A DNA stretch of 64,000 bases from Actinopolyspora biskrensis (GCF_013408175.1 NZ_JACBYW010000001.1:1178001-1242000), one strand, 5' to 3'; positions 34,590-43,555 are shown, numbered from the stretch's first letter. The notes: a model not told the origin generated them from the sequence alone. Made by a program: numbers and translations.

Positions 34590-36815
34590 TCAGTCTCGCG
34601 GCGGTTCGCCGGGGGTGGTGTCACCGGGATGTTCACGGGCGAGGCTGTCCAGCCGCGCGCGCACCCGGTTCGCGCGCGGGTGGGAGGCCAGGCGGTACAA
34701 CCGCTCGGCCTCCCTCCAGTGCCGCAGGGCCGTGGTGAGTTCGCCGCGCCGTGTCGCGAGCTCGCCGAGCTCGCCGAGGACGTCGGCCTGGTAGGTGGGC
34801 GAACCGGATTCGCGCATCACCGCCAGCGCCTCGGTCAGGCAGGTCTCGGCCGCGGCGAGCTCCCCGCGGCGGATGTGGAGATCGCCCCGGTCGGTCAGTG
34901 CTCTGGCGCGTCCACGGTGGTCGGAGAGCTCGGTCAGCAGCCCGAGCGCCCGGTCGAGGTTGACCGCGGCTTCGCCGTGGTTGCCCGTTTCCGCGAGCAG
35001 GGTGCCGATACGTCGGCAGCGCAGGGCGATGCCGCGCCGGTTGCCGGTGTTCTCGTCCAGCCGCAGGGCTCGCCGGAAGTAGCGCAGGGAGAGCTCGTGG
35101 TCGCCCCGGCCACGGGCCGCCTTCGCGAGTTGGGACAGCGCCGTGGAGATTCCGGAGCGGTCGAGGGAGGCTTCGGCCAGCCGCAGCGCCGGGGTGCAGA
35201 GTTCGATCACCGCGTCGAAGTGCTCCAGGTCGAGGTGGGCGAAGCCGAGCTGGCAGCGCAGGCGTGCTTCGGCGCGGTGGTGGCCGAGGCGGCGGGCCGC
35301 TTCGATGCCGAGGTGGTGCGAGTCGATCCAGTCGCGGTAGTGCTTGCGGTACAGGAAGAAGCTCCACATGGCTTCGCACAGCTGCCAGACCACCTCGTCC
35401 TGCCCGGTCCGGTGGGCCTCGGTGAGCACGGCCGCGAGGTTGGCGCGTTCGCGGTCGAACCAGTCGAGCGCCTCGGTAGCGCCGGACCAGGTGGGGCGGT
35501 GCGCGGCCTGCCGCGCGTGGTGCGGGCCGAGTCGTTGGCGTTGCGGCGTGATGACCAGGTCGGCCGCGGCGGCGCGGGTGAGGTACCAGTGGAGCGCGTG
35601 CCGCAGGGTCTCCGCGCGCGACTCGGGAGTGTCGGCGTGCTCGCCGGTCGTTCGCGCGTGGGCGCGGACGAGGTCGTGGAACCAGTAACGCCGGTCGGTT
35701 TCCTGGAGCAGGTGGGCTTCGCGGAGTTCGGCCAGGGTGGTGGTGTGGTCGGCGTCGTCGGGTTCGGCCAGGTGTCGCGCCAGTTCGTGGGGCAGGTCGG
35801 GGCCCGGGTGCTGGGCCAGGCGCCGGTAGAGCGTCGCCGCCCGGGCGGACAGACCGCGGTAGCAGGAATCGAAGACGGTGGACACCGACAGGTCCTCGGT
35901 GAGGGCGAGGGCGGCGAACCTGCTCTGCCGGTCGCGCAGCCGCGCGACCGTGTGCTCCAGCGTCCACTGCGGATGAGCGGCCAGGCGTGCGGAGGACACC
36001 GCCAGGGCCAGGGGGAAGCCGTTGCACAGTCTCACCAGGGCACGCGCGTTGTCGGGTTCCGCTTCCGTGCGCCGGCTGCCGAGGAGCCCGGAGATCACGC
36101 GCAGGCCGCTTCGCTCGTCGAGCGGGGGGACTTCCAGGAAGTGCGCCCCGTCCAGGGCCAGGCTGACCGGGCGTGTCCGGCTGGTGATCAGCAGGGCGCC
36201 CGTGGGGGAGTTCGGCAGCAGTGGGCGCACCTGCGCGGCGGAGACGGCGTTGTCCACGAAGACGACCAGGGACTTTCCCGAGGTCAGCGAGCGGTACCAG
36301 CTCAGCCGTTCGCCGACGTCCAGCGGGATCTCCTCCGCGGGCGCGCCCAGGGAGCGCAGCAGGTGCCCGAGGATGTCGGCCGCCGAGCGCGGGGTGTCCG
36401 CGGAGGGTGAGCTGCCTTCGACGAAGAGCTGTCCGCCGGGGAAGCGGGCGCGCTGCCGGTGCAGCCAGTGCAGCGCCAGGGTGGTCTTGCCGACCCCTCC
36501 GGGACCGCTGACGGAGATGAGCACGGGGTGTTCGGCCGTGTCCCGCAACCGGTCGTCCAGTTCGGCCTCTTCCGCTTCCCTGCCCACGAGCAGGTGTGGT
36601 TTCGGGGGAAGCTGCTGGGGCGCGGGCGGCGTGCCGGGGGAGTGGTCGTGCAGGTGCAGCCCGCCGTGGACGGTTCCGGCCTGGATCACGTTTCCCGACA
36701 CCGGGCCGGAGAGCCCGTTGTCCGTGGTGGAGGGTGCGGGGCCGGTGGTGTGATTGTCGCGGTGAGCCGGTGTGTTCTCCCCTGGCACTGCTGCTGTCCC
36801 CCGAGTTCGCGGCAC
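34590..36815 (-). CDS. NB-ARC STAND ATPase with TPR repeats and an N-terminal RHIM/BASS-like motif
   Basis: The 741-residue protein has four parts. A disordered head (1-70) contains NVIQAGTVHGGLHLH (42-56). An NB-ARC ATPase follows (about 73-330; Walker A GPGGVGKTT at 104-112, Walker B LVVFVDN, sensor TSRTRP). Then come a winged-helix linker (about 335-420) and Arg/Leu/Ala-rich TPR repeats (about 430-725). It resembles AfsR without its SARP DNA-binding domain. STAND proteins oligomerise on ligand sensing. The head motif, with its IQAG core, resembles the short amyloid-signalling motifs of bacterial NLR-like receptors. The GTG start at 36815 has GGGAG 6 bases upstream. No SARP or effector gene is adjacent. 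Confidence 0.85.
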   Translation of the reverse strand: MPRTRGTAAVPGENTPAHRDNHTTGPAPSTTDNGLSGPVSGNVIQAGTVHGGLHLHDHSPGTPPAPQQLPPKPHLLVGREAEEAELDDRLRDTAEHPVLISVSGPGGVGKTTLALHWLHRQRARFPGGQLFVEGSSPSADTPRSAADILGHLLRSLGAPAEEIPLDVGERLSWYRSLTSGKSLVVFVDNAVSAAQVRPLLPNSPTGALLITSRTRPVSLALDGAHFLEVPPLDERSGLRVISGLLGSRRTEAEPDNARALVRLCNGFPLALAVSSARLAAHPQWTLEHTVARLRDRQSRFAALALTEDLSVSTVFDSCYRGLSARAATLYRRLAQHPGPDLPHELARHLAEPDDADHTTTLAELREAHLLQETDRRYWFHDLVRAHARTTGEHADTPESRAETLRHALHWYLTRAAAADLVITPQRQRLGPHHARQAAHRPTWSGATEALDWFDRERANLAAVLTEAHRTGQDEVVWQLCEAMWSFFLYRKHYRDWIDSHHLGIEAARRLGHHRAEARLRCQLGFAHLDLEHFDAVIELCTPALRLAEASLDRSGISTALSQLAKAARGRGDHELSLRYFRRALRLDENTGNRRGIALRCRRIGTLLAETGNHGEAAVNLDRALGLLTELSDHRGRARALTDRGDLHIRRGELAAAETCLTEALAVMRESGSPTYQADVLGELGELATRRGELTTALRHWREAERLYRLASHPRANRVRARLDSLAREHPGDTTPGEPPRD

Positions 36816-37196
36816 TACCGACTCCCGCCATGCAATCAGTGGAACGTTCCCGACGGATCCGCCATTCGCCTTGTTCGTGGGTAGTACTGGTCTCTCGACC
36901 GGACAAGCACTTCGCCCGGCGAGTCCGGAATTCGGGAGTTGCCGTGGTCATCGCCGCGGTCACGGGGCGGTGGGTTCGGTCGAGCGGTACCGCCGTGGCG
37001 GTGATGGGGGGCGGTGCCGGAATCGCTGTCGTCGGTGGACGCTCCACGGGTTTTCCCCGTCGAGGCGGTTGCGCGGGAACGCGGACGCGCGAGTCGGCCT
37101 GACCGGCTGCTCCTTTCGGGGGCGCAGTCTTGTTGTGCGCCGGCGCGGAGTGTTGGAATGCGCTTTCCAGAATTTGGCTCCCACCAGAGGGGAATC
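36816..37196. other. Divergent region between the STAND ATPase and the SGNH esterase
   Basis: This 381-base region should hold two divergent promoters. It contains one LacI-like dyad close to the esterase start (listed separately). No gene was supported. Confidence 0.5.
37155..37168. promoter_or_regulatory. Possible LacI-type operator before the SGNH esterase (GGAATGCGCTTTCC)
   Basis: The site matches the palindrome GGAAAGCGCTTTCC at 13 of 14 positions and lies 28 bases upstream of the esterase ATG. It resembles the operators at 17770 and 28303. One mismatch in the left half makes it less certain. Confidence 0.5.
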
Positions 37197-38576
37197 ATGG
37201 CGCGAGCGCGGGAACCACGATCCACCAGAGGGCACCGGTCGTCGATCCTCCGGGCGGGCAGGTGCACCGAACGACCGAACGAGGACCTCGCGGAAACCTC
37301 CCCGCCCCGACGGGGCGGGCGGTTCTCCCGGCCGTTGCGCGCGGTGCTCGGCCTGGGCGCGGCGCTGGCTCTCGCGCTGCCGCTGCTGCCCGGAGCGGCA
37401 GCGGCGGGAGAGGACCACCACGGACATCGTCCGGAGTGGACGGCGAGCTGGGCGGCGAGCCCGGTGCGCGGCAGCGAGGTCCCCGGCTTCGAGTGCCCCG
37501 CGGGAGGGGGACTGCGGGGGCAGACCGTGCGCAACGTCGTGTTCCTCAGCACCGGTGGCCCCGGGGTGCGGATCCGCCTGACCAACGCCTTCGGTCAGGA
37601 TCCCCTGCGAGTGGGTCGGGCCACGGTGGCCGTGCAGGGATCGGGGGCCCGAGCGGTCGAGGGGACGATGCGTGCGCTGACCTTCGACGGGCGCGAGCAC
37701 ACCACCGTCCCCGCGGGCGAGGAGGTGTTCAGCGACCCGGTCGCCCTGGACGTCGAGGCGCTGTCCACGCTGCTGGTCAGCGTCTACTACCCCGGATCGA
37801 CCGGTCCGCTGACCCAGCACCCGTTCACCGCGCAGACCAACTACGTCGCCCAGGGCAACCGCAGCCACGAGCCCACGGGCGGTCACTACGGCACCACCAC
37901 CTGCTGGATGGGAGTGAGCGGGGTCGACGTCGCCGCGGAACCACGTTCCGGGGGCGCGGTGGTCGCCTTCGGCGACTCCATCACCGACGGGGTCGACACC
38001 ACCGTCGACGCGAACCACCGCTGGCCCGACTACCTCTCCAGGAGACTGCGCGCGGCCGAGGGAGGAACGGGGCTCTCGGTGGTCAACGCGGGGATCAGCG
38101 GAAACCGGCTGCTGGCCGAACGCCCCGGCAAGCCCTATTCCGGGGCCGCCGGACTCGACCGGCTCGAGCGGGACGCGTTCGGGCAGAGCGGGGCGGGGAC
38201 GGTGATCCTGCTGGAGGGGATCAACGACATCTCCGACGACGCCACCGCCGCCCAGCTCATCGACGGCTACGAGCAGCTCGTGCGGCGAGCGCACCGCAAC
38301 GGGATGCGGGTGCTCGGCGGCACGCTCACCCAGTTCAAGGGCTCTGTGGTGTGGACGCCCGAGCGGGAGCGCACCCGGCAGCGGGTCAACGAGTGGATCC
38401 GCGGCACCGAGCTCTTCGACGGCGTGGTGGACTTCGCCGCCGCCACCGCCCACCCCGAGGCCCCGCTGCGGCTGCGTCCCGAGTACGACAGCGGGGACGG
38501 GCTGCACCCCAACGACGCGGGATCCAGGGCCATGGCCGCAGCGGTGGAGCTGTCCGCACTGCACCAGCGGAACTGA
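37197..38576 (+). CDS. Secreted SGNH/GDSL-family esterase
   Basis: The 459-residue product has a long positively charged N-terminus followed by a signal core (about 47-70, LRAVLGLGAALALALPLLPGAAAA). It carries SGNH block I FGDSITDG (nucleophile Ser about 261), block II Gly in VVNAGISGNR, block III GINDI (Asn), and block V DGLHPND (Asp and His near 437). A beta-sandwich-like domain of about 150 residues precedes the hydrolase domain. Relatives include extracellular carbohydrate acetylesterases and lipases; rhamnogalacturonan acetylesterase is a plausible but unproven role in this neighbourhood. AGGGG precedes the ATG at 37197; an in-frame ATG 11 codons or so upstream is possible. Confidence 0.83.
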   Translation: MARAREPRSTRGHRSSILRAGRCTERPNEDLAETSPPRRGGRFSRPLRAVLGLGAALALALPLLPGAAAAGEDHHGHRPEWTASWAASPVRGSEVPGFECPAGGGLRGQTVRNVVFLSTGGPGVRIRLTNAFGQDPLRVGRATVAVQGSGARAVEGTMRALTFDGREHTTVPAGEEVFSDPVALDVEALSTLLVSVYYPGSTGPLTQHPFTAQTNYVAQGNRSHEPTGGHYGTTTCWMGVSGVDVAAEPRSGGAVVAFGDSITDGVDTTVDANHRWPDYLSRRLRAAEGGTGLSVVNAGISGNRLLAERPGKPYSGAAGLDRLERDAFGQSGAGTVILLEGINDISDDATAAQLIDGYEQLVRRAHRNGMRVLGGTLTQFKGSVVWTPERERTRQRVNEWIRGTELFDGVVDFAAATAHPEAPLRLRPEYDSGDGLHPNDAGSRAMAAAVELSALHQRN

Positions 38577-38613
38577 GCACCCGCGCGGACCGCCCGGTGA
38601 CCGCGCCGGGCAC

Positions 38614-38653
38614 GCCGGTGTGGACGGTGCGGAACAGCTCCGTCCACACCGGC
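38614..38653 (+). terminator. Hairpin terminator of the SGNH esterase gene
   Basis: Perfect 14-bp arms (38614-38627 and 38640-38653) with a 12-base loop lie about 40 bases past the stop codon at 38576. Confidence 0.75.
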
Positions 38654-38766
38654 TCCGCGATCGCCGAGCGGAGCGGCGGGGTCTTCGAAGGCAGCGGTTC
38701 CGCGGGCGGGGATACACTGGCGCGGGCAGTGGTGACCACCCGACGAGGAGGGCGGCGAACCGGCCC

Positions 38767-39470
38767 ATGAACGAGCACGAGCGAGCGGAGCCCGACACCG
38801 CCCCGGAGTCCCCGCGGCCGCGGGAGCGCACCGGCTGGCGGGGCAGGTTCTTCGAGGACTTCGACGTGGGCGACGTCTACCGCCACCCGCTGGGGCGCAC
38901 GGTCACCGAGACGGACAACTCCTGGCTCACCCTGCTCACCCAGAACACGGCTCCGGTGCACTTCGGCCGGCACTACGCGGCCCGGACGGAGTTCGGCCGC
39001 CCGCTGGTGGACTCCACCTTCACCCTGGCGCTGGTGACCGGGCAGAGCGTCACCGACGTGTCCCAGAACGTGATGGCCAACCTGGGGACCGGATGCGGTT
39101 GCCCAACCCGGTGTTCGAGGGCGACACCGTGTACTCCGAGTCCGAGGTCCTGGAAGCGCGCCTCTCCGAGTCCAGGGAAGATGTGGGGGTGGTGCGGGTG
39201 CGCACCGTCGGGTTCAACCAGGACGGTGTCGTGGTCATCACCTTCGAGCGCACCCTGCTCGTCCACCGCAGAGGGCACGGCCCCGAGATGCGCTCGGTGC
39301 GGCCGGTGTGGACGAACGGGCGCGCAGGGCCGTCGCACCCGAGCAGTGAGAAAGCGCGGCGGTGCGTCGCCGCCCGAGGTGGGGGCACCCGCTCGCGGGC
39401 CTCTCCGGAGGTTCCGCTCAACGAGCACCTGCGACCGGGGAGAGCGGAGGACCTCGGTCAGGTGGAGTGA
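38767..39470 (+). pseudogene. MaoC-family dehydratase, frameshifted
   Basis: The first frame (ATG 38767) encodes a MaoC-type hydratase: GRFFEDFDVGDVYRHPLGRTVTE, then HFGRHYAARTEFGRPLVDSTF with the hot-dog-fold catalytic region, and SQNVMANLG. At about 39090 the family continues only in another frame as RLPNPVFEGDTVYSESEVLEAR and GFNQDGVVVITFERTLLVHRRGHGPEM, running to a stop at 39470. A few bases encoding the usual residues between NLG and VRLPNP appear to be missing. Intact relatives hydrate enoyl-CoAs such as mesaconyl- or itaconyl-CoA. Either the gene is broken or the sequence has an error. The last 40 residues overlap a dispersed repeat. Confidence 0.75.
39411..39461 (+). repeat. Dispersed inverted-repeat element, copy A
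   Basis: About 51 bases match the element at 48172-48221 at most positions. Both copies share GTTCCGCTC at the left, CGAGCAC next, GGAGAGCGGA and TCGGTCAG at the right, with the variable part in the loop. TCCGCTC and GAGCGGA pair as a stem. It overlaps the 3' end of the MaoC pseudogene. Confidence 0.5.
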
Positions 39471-39535
39471 TTCACAACACCGCCGGGCGGTGGCAGGCTG
39501 GCCGGTGACAGCGCGTCGTCCTCCGTGGAGGCCCG

Positions 39536-40819
39536 ATGACCGGCACCCTGTCCGAACCGCCCGACGTCTTCGACCCCGGGGGCTACGCCCACGGCATCCC
39601 GCATCAGGCCTTCGGCTGGCTGCGGGAGAACCAGCCGGTGAGCTGGCAGCGTGAGCACGCGGTCGGCGACTGGCCCGCAGGCCCCGGGTTCTGGGCCGTC
39701 ACCCGGCACGACGACGTGGTGCGGGTGCTGAAGTCCCCGGCGGAGTTCTCCTCCTGGCTGGGTGCCACCCAGATCCGCGACCCCGACCCGGCCGACCTGC
39801 CGTTCATCCGCCGCATGATGCTCAACCTGGACCCGCCGGAGCACAACAAGCTGCGCAGGGTAGTCAGCCGGGCTTTCACACCCCGCCGGGTCGAACGGCT
39901 GAAGGCCGACGTGGCCGCGCGGGCCCGCGACCTGGTCGACGGGGTGATCGAACGCGGCGAGTGCGACCTTCCTGCCGAGGTCACCGACGACTTCCCGCTG
40001 CTCAACCTGGCGGACCTGCTCGGGGTGCCCGAGTCGGACCGCGGAATGCTGCTGGAGTGGACCAACCGGATCATCGGTTACCAGGACCCGGAACACGCCG
40101 CGTCCGCGGTGGACTCCGCGGGCGAACCGGTCAACCCGCGCTCGCCGGAGCAGCTGGCCGACATGTTCGGTTACGCGCGCGAGCTCGCCGAGTACAAGCG
40201 TCGCCGGCCGGACGACGACCTGATGAGCGTGCTGGCCACCGCCGAAGTGGACGGGCGGGGGCTGTCCGAGGCCGAGCTGGAGATGTTCTTCTTCCTGCTG
40301 TCGGTGGCGGGCAACGACACCGTGCGCAGCGCGCTGCCCGGTGGGATGCGTGCCTTCGCCGAGAATCCCGCCCAGCGCAGAGCCCTGCTGGACGATCCGG
40401 GGCTGCTCGGTTCTGCCGTGGAGGAGACCCTGCGCTACCACCCGCCGGTGCTGAGCTTCCGCCGCACGGCCACCACCGATGTCGAACTCGCCGGGGTTCC
40501 CGTGCGGGAGGGGGAGAAAGTCGTGGTGTTCCACTGCTCGGCCCACTTCGATCCGCGGAAGTTCCCCCGGCCGCACGAGTTCGACATCCGGCGCGACCCC
40601 AACGAGCACCTGGCGTTCGGCGACGGGCCACACGTGTGCCTGGGGGCGCACTTCGCCCGGTTGCAGCTGCGCGTCTTCTACGGTGAAGCGCTGTGGCGGA
40701 TGTCCGATCTCGAACTCTCCGGTCCGGCGCGCCGGTTGGTGTCGAACTTCATCAACGGGATCAAACACCTGCCGGTGCGATTCACCCCGGCGGCGAAGCG
40801 TTCGGGGGAGGCTGGGTGA
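39536..40819 (+). CDS. Cytochrome P450
   Basis: The 427-residue soluble P450 has the I-helix SVAGNDTVRSA (about 256-266; Asn replaces the common acidic residue before the Thr), the ExxR motif EETLR (296-300), and the haem-binding FGDGPHVCLGAH (Cys ligand about 368). The length and the substitution in the I-helix resemble actinobacterial sterol or lipid hydroxylases such as CYP124/125/142, but the subfamily is not certain. GGAGG lies 5 bases before the ATG. No ferredoxin gene is adjacent. It follows the broken MaoC gene by 65 bases; both could once have served an acyl-CoA or lipid pathway. Confidence 0.9.
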   Translation: MTGTLSEPPDVFDPGGYAHGIPHQAFGWLRENQPVSWQREHAVGDWPAGPGFWAVTRHDDVVRVLKSPAEFSSWLGATQIRDPDPADLPFIRRMMLNLDPPEHNKLRRVVSRAFTPRRVERLKADVAARARDLVDGVIERGECDLPAEVTDDFPLLNLADLLGVPESDRGMLLEWTNRIIGYQDPEHAASAVDSAGEPVNPRSPEQLADMFGYARELAEYKRRRPDDDLMSVLATAEVDGRGLSEAELEMFFFLLSVAGNDTVRSALPGGMRAFAENPAQRRALLDDPGLLGSAVEETLRYHPPVLSFRRTATTDVELAGVPVREGEKVVVFHCSAHFDPRKFPRPHEFDIRRDPNEHLAFGDGPHVCLGAHFARLQLRVFYGEALWRMSDLELSGPARRLVSNFINGIKHLPVRFTPAAKRSGEAG

Positions 40820-40981
40820 CAGTGTCACCCGTCCGCGGAATTGACCCCGTCGCGGCGGGAGAACAGGCTCGCGTGCGGACAACTCGAGAGCTCCTGACGG
40901 CGTGGTTCGTTCGGCACGGCGGTCCGCCCTCGGTGCTCCGCGCGAGACCCTGTTGCGAGTTCTGAACACTCGGGAGGCGAA

Positions 40982-41746
40982 ATGGCGCACGCACTGCCCC
41001 ACGACCGGGTCGGTTCCGGTGAGCACGCGGTGCTGGTGGTGCACAACTGGTTCGGCGACCGGAGTACCTTCGCCGGGTTGCACCCCTACCTGGACACATC
41101 CGAGTTCTCCTACGTGTTCGTGGACCTGCGCGGATACGGGCGGGCCCTCGAGCACGCGGGCGAGTACACGGTTTCCGAGGCGGCCGAGGACGTGCTGGCC
41201 ACCGCCGACGCGTTGGAACTGCCCGAGTTCTCCGTGCTCGGGCACTCCATGGGCGGCATGATCGCCCAGCACGTGTTGATCAAGGCACCGAACAGACTGC
41301 GTTCCCTGGTCGGCGTCTCCCCCGTACCCGCCTCGGGTGTTCCGTTGGACGAGGAGAGCCGGGAACTGTTCACCGGGGCGGCGGAGAACCCGGTGAACCG
41401 CAAAGCCATCATCGACATGACCTCGGGAAACCGTCTCCCCGAGGCCTGGCTGGAGGCGGCCGTGCGCCGCTCGGTGGAACGCAGCGACAAGCGCGCCTTC
41501 CGCCGCTATCTCGACTCGTGGGCGGGAACCGACATCCACGAGCGGATCGAGGGCAGCGAAATCCCGGTGCTGGTGTGTGCGGGCGCGCACGACAAGGCGC
41601 TCTCGCCGGAGGTCATGCGGGAGACCTGGTTGCGCTGGTACCCGAACGCGGAGCTGGAGGTGTTCACCGACGCCGGGCACTACGCGCCGGAGGAGGTGCC
41701 GTTGGCGCTGATCGCCCGCATGGAGGACTTCCTCTCCCGTTCGTGA
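40982..41746 (+). CDS. Alpha/beta hydrolase
   Basis: The 254-residue protein has the alpha/beta-hydrolase fold with oxyanion VVHNWFGD (about 20-27), nucleophile elbow GHSMGG (Ser about 88), acid VCAGAHDKALSP and base DAGHYAPEE (His near the C-terminus). No signal peptide is present, so it is cytoplasmic. Close relatives are annotated as esterases, lactonases or haloperoxidase-like hydrolases; the substrate cannot be read. GGGAGG lies 5 bases before the ATG. It is 162 bases after the P450 gene and may be cotranscribed. Confidence 0.87.
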   Translation: MAHALPHDRVGSGEHAVLVVHNWFGDRSTFAGLHPYLDTSEFSYVFVDLRGYGRALEHAGEYTVSEAAEDVLATADALELPEFSVLGHSMGGMIAQHVLIKAPNRLRSLVGVSPVPASGVPLDEESRELFTGAAENPVNRKAIIDMTSGNRLPEAWLEAAVRRSVERSDKRAFRRYLDSWAGTDIHERIEGSEIPVLVCAGAHDKALSPEVMRETWLRWYPNAELEVFTDAGHYAPEEVPLALIARMEDFLSRS

Positions 41747-41862
41747 CAGTCCGGGGCTTGTCGCGGTGAACGCCGCCGTCCCGAGCGGGGAACAGCGGCG
41801 GGAGACGGGGGAGACTCCACCACGGAACGCTCCCCGTGGAGCGGGAAGGCGAAGTCCCGGTA

Positions 41863-42436
41863 CTAGTCGATGCCCGCCTGCAACACCGCCCGGGTGATCT
41901 CCAGGTGGCCAATCTGGATTTTCGGTGCGGTGCGGGTCAGGCAGGTGCTGTGCTGTTGGCTGCCGGGGGCGGCGCCCGCGCATTTCTGCTTCCAGTGGTC
42001 CAGCGCGTCGAGCACTTTCCGTGATTCAGCCACGGCCTCCGAGTACGCGGGTTCGCCCCCGATGTCGCCCAGCAGGTCCTCGACGGCGGTGGCCCGCTCC
42101 TCACCGAAGGAGTCCGCCAGGCACGACTCCGCGACGTGCGTGGCCCGCAGCTTCGGCCCCCACTTCCACCGGGTTCGGGGCCGGGCGGTTCACCGGTGCG
42201 CTCGTGCCGGGCGCGGTGCTCGTCTCCGTCGTGGAGGGTGCTTGCCGGGTTTCCACGGCTTCGGGGGCCTCCACCACGCGGAGGGCCCCGGAAACCGCGA
42301 GCACTCCCGAACCGGTCAGTACGGCCACACGAGCACGACCCCGGGAGATCAACGGTCTTCGTCCCGTGCCCGGGGCATCGTGGTCGCACGTGTGGTCCGT
42401 CAACCGAACAACGTGATCGCTTTCATGGCGCGTCAC
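41863..42436 (-). pseudogene. Membrane-anchored or secreted hypothetical protein, frameshifted at a G5 tract
   Basis: From ATG 42436 the frame encodes a charged N-terminus, a hydrophobic segment (about 35-55, VAVLTGSGVLAVSGALRVV) and a Thr/Pro/Ser linker ending NPVEVG. It then reads into a short out-of-frame tail ending at 42101. Removing one base from the five-C run at 42157-42161 (five G on the coding strand) joins NPVEVG to PKLRATHVAESCLADSFGEE in the next frame, which continues to a stop at 41863 and contains several Cys. The joined protein would be about 190 residues. Family is unknown. It could be a genuine frameshift, phase variation or a sequencing error. Confidence 0.5.
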
Positions 42437-42511
42437 ACAGCGGGAGACTGCTGCACCACGCTGCTCCGAAGGGACCTGTCGGCTGGGTCGTGCGGCGTGA
42501 AAACCGCCGAC

Positions 42512-42566
42512 TGAATCGATTCCTGTCTTGATCGGTCAACCGGGCGCGGCGCACAGTATCGATTCA
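42512..42566. promoter_or_regulatory. Inverted pair TGAATCGAT / ATCGATTCA upstream of the GH16 gene
   Basis: TGAATCGAT at 42512-42520 is repeated in reverse complement at 42558-42566, about 45-95 bases before the GH16 start codon. The spacing suggests two half-sites or two operators for a regulator. No regulator gene is adjacent. Confidence 0.35.
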
Positions 42567-42607
42567 CCGGGGGGATGTCCGTGTTGGACCCCACGAGAGG
42601 AAGGACC

Positions 42608-43513
42608 ATGCCCGTACGATCGAAGACGGCGGCCACCGCCGCTGCATTGACGCTGGCCGCGTTGATGTCCTCTTCCGCGATGGCCGCTCCACAGCAGGAC
42701 ACCGCGGCGGACACCCAGGTCTTCTTCGACGACTTCTCCGGCGGTTCGCTCGACCGGTCGAAGTGGAACGTCGAGGTCACCGGGGAGAACTTCGGTACGG
42801 TCAACAACGAGCAGCAGGCCTATGTGGACTCGCCGGAGACGATCTACATCGACCAGGGCGCGGCTGGTTCCAGCAACGGTGCCCTGGCGCTGCACCCGCG
42901 CTACAGACCGGGTTACCAGGCACCCGATGGCAGGACCTACGATTTCGTGTCCGGTCGGGTCAACACCCAGGACAAGTTCGAGTTCACCTACGGAAGCTAC
43001 GCGGCACGCGTGAAACTGCCCTCGGGTGGGAACGCGTCCGGGCTGTGGCCCGCCTGGTGGTCGCTCGGCGCGAAGATCGACGAGGGTGAACCGTGGCCGA
43101 ACAACGGTGAGGTCGACGTGATGGAGCACGTCGGTGAACCGTGGACCAGCAGCGCCCTGCACGGGCCGGAGTACCACGGTGACACGCCGGTCACCGCCGA
43201 CCAGCACTTCGAGGGCACGGACCCGGGCGGTTGGCACGTCTACCGCGCCGACTGGAGCCCCGACGGGATCAGCTTCTACGTCGACGACCAGCGGATCTAC
43301 CGGATCACCAAGCAGGAGATCCAGAACAACGGCTGGACCTGGGTCTACGACGATCCGCAGTTCATGATCCTCAACTTCGCCCTCGGCGGTGGTTACCCGC
43401 AGGGAGTCAACGGCGTCACCGAGCCCTACCCGGGGCTTCCGCAGTCCACCGTGGACGAGGTGGCCGCGGACTCCGCCCGCTACCTGATCGACTGGGTACG
43501 GGTCCGGCAGTGA
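42608..43513 (+). CDS. Secreted GH16 family glycoside hydrolase (beta-glucanase/laminarinase type)
   Basis: The 301-residue protein has a Sec signal peptide (to about residue 27, SSAMAAP) followed by one GH16 jelly-roll domain. The catalytic motif GEVDVMEHVG (nucleophile Glu 168, Asp 170, acid/base Glu 173) and the conserved GLWPAWWSLG cleft segment are present. These enzymes cut beta-1,3 or mixed beta-1,3/1,4 glucans outside the cell. GGAAGG lies 4 bases before the ATG at 42608. The small size without a carbohydrate-binding module is normal for the simplest members. Confidence 0.9.
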   Translation: MPVRSKTAATAAALTLAALMSSSAMAAPQQDTAADTQVFFDDFSGGSLDRSKWNVEVTGENFGTVNNEQQAYVDSPETIYIDQGAAGSSNGALALHPRYRPGYQAPDGRTYDFVSGRVNTQDKFEFTYGSYAARVKLPSGGNASGLWPAWWSLGAKIDEGEPWPNNGEVDVMEHVGEPWTSSALHGPEYHGDTPVTADQHFEGTDPGGWHVYRADWSPDGISFYVDDQRIYRITKQEIQNNGWTWVYDDPQFMILNFALGGGYPQGVNGVTEPYPGLPQSTVDEVAADSARYLIDWVRVRQ

Positions 43514-43555
43514 CGCCGGACCGGAACACCGCGTCCGGTTGAGAACCAGTGCGAT

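Noticed and set aside
39093-39470. A separate small MaoC-like gene starting at the internal ATG
   Set aside because: It contains only the C-terminal half of the fold and directly continues the upstream frame, so a frameshift is the better explanation.
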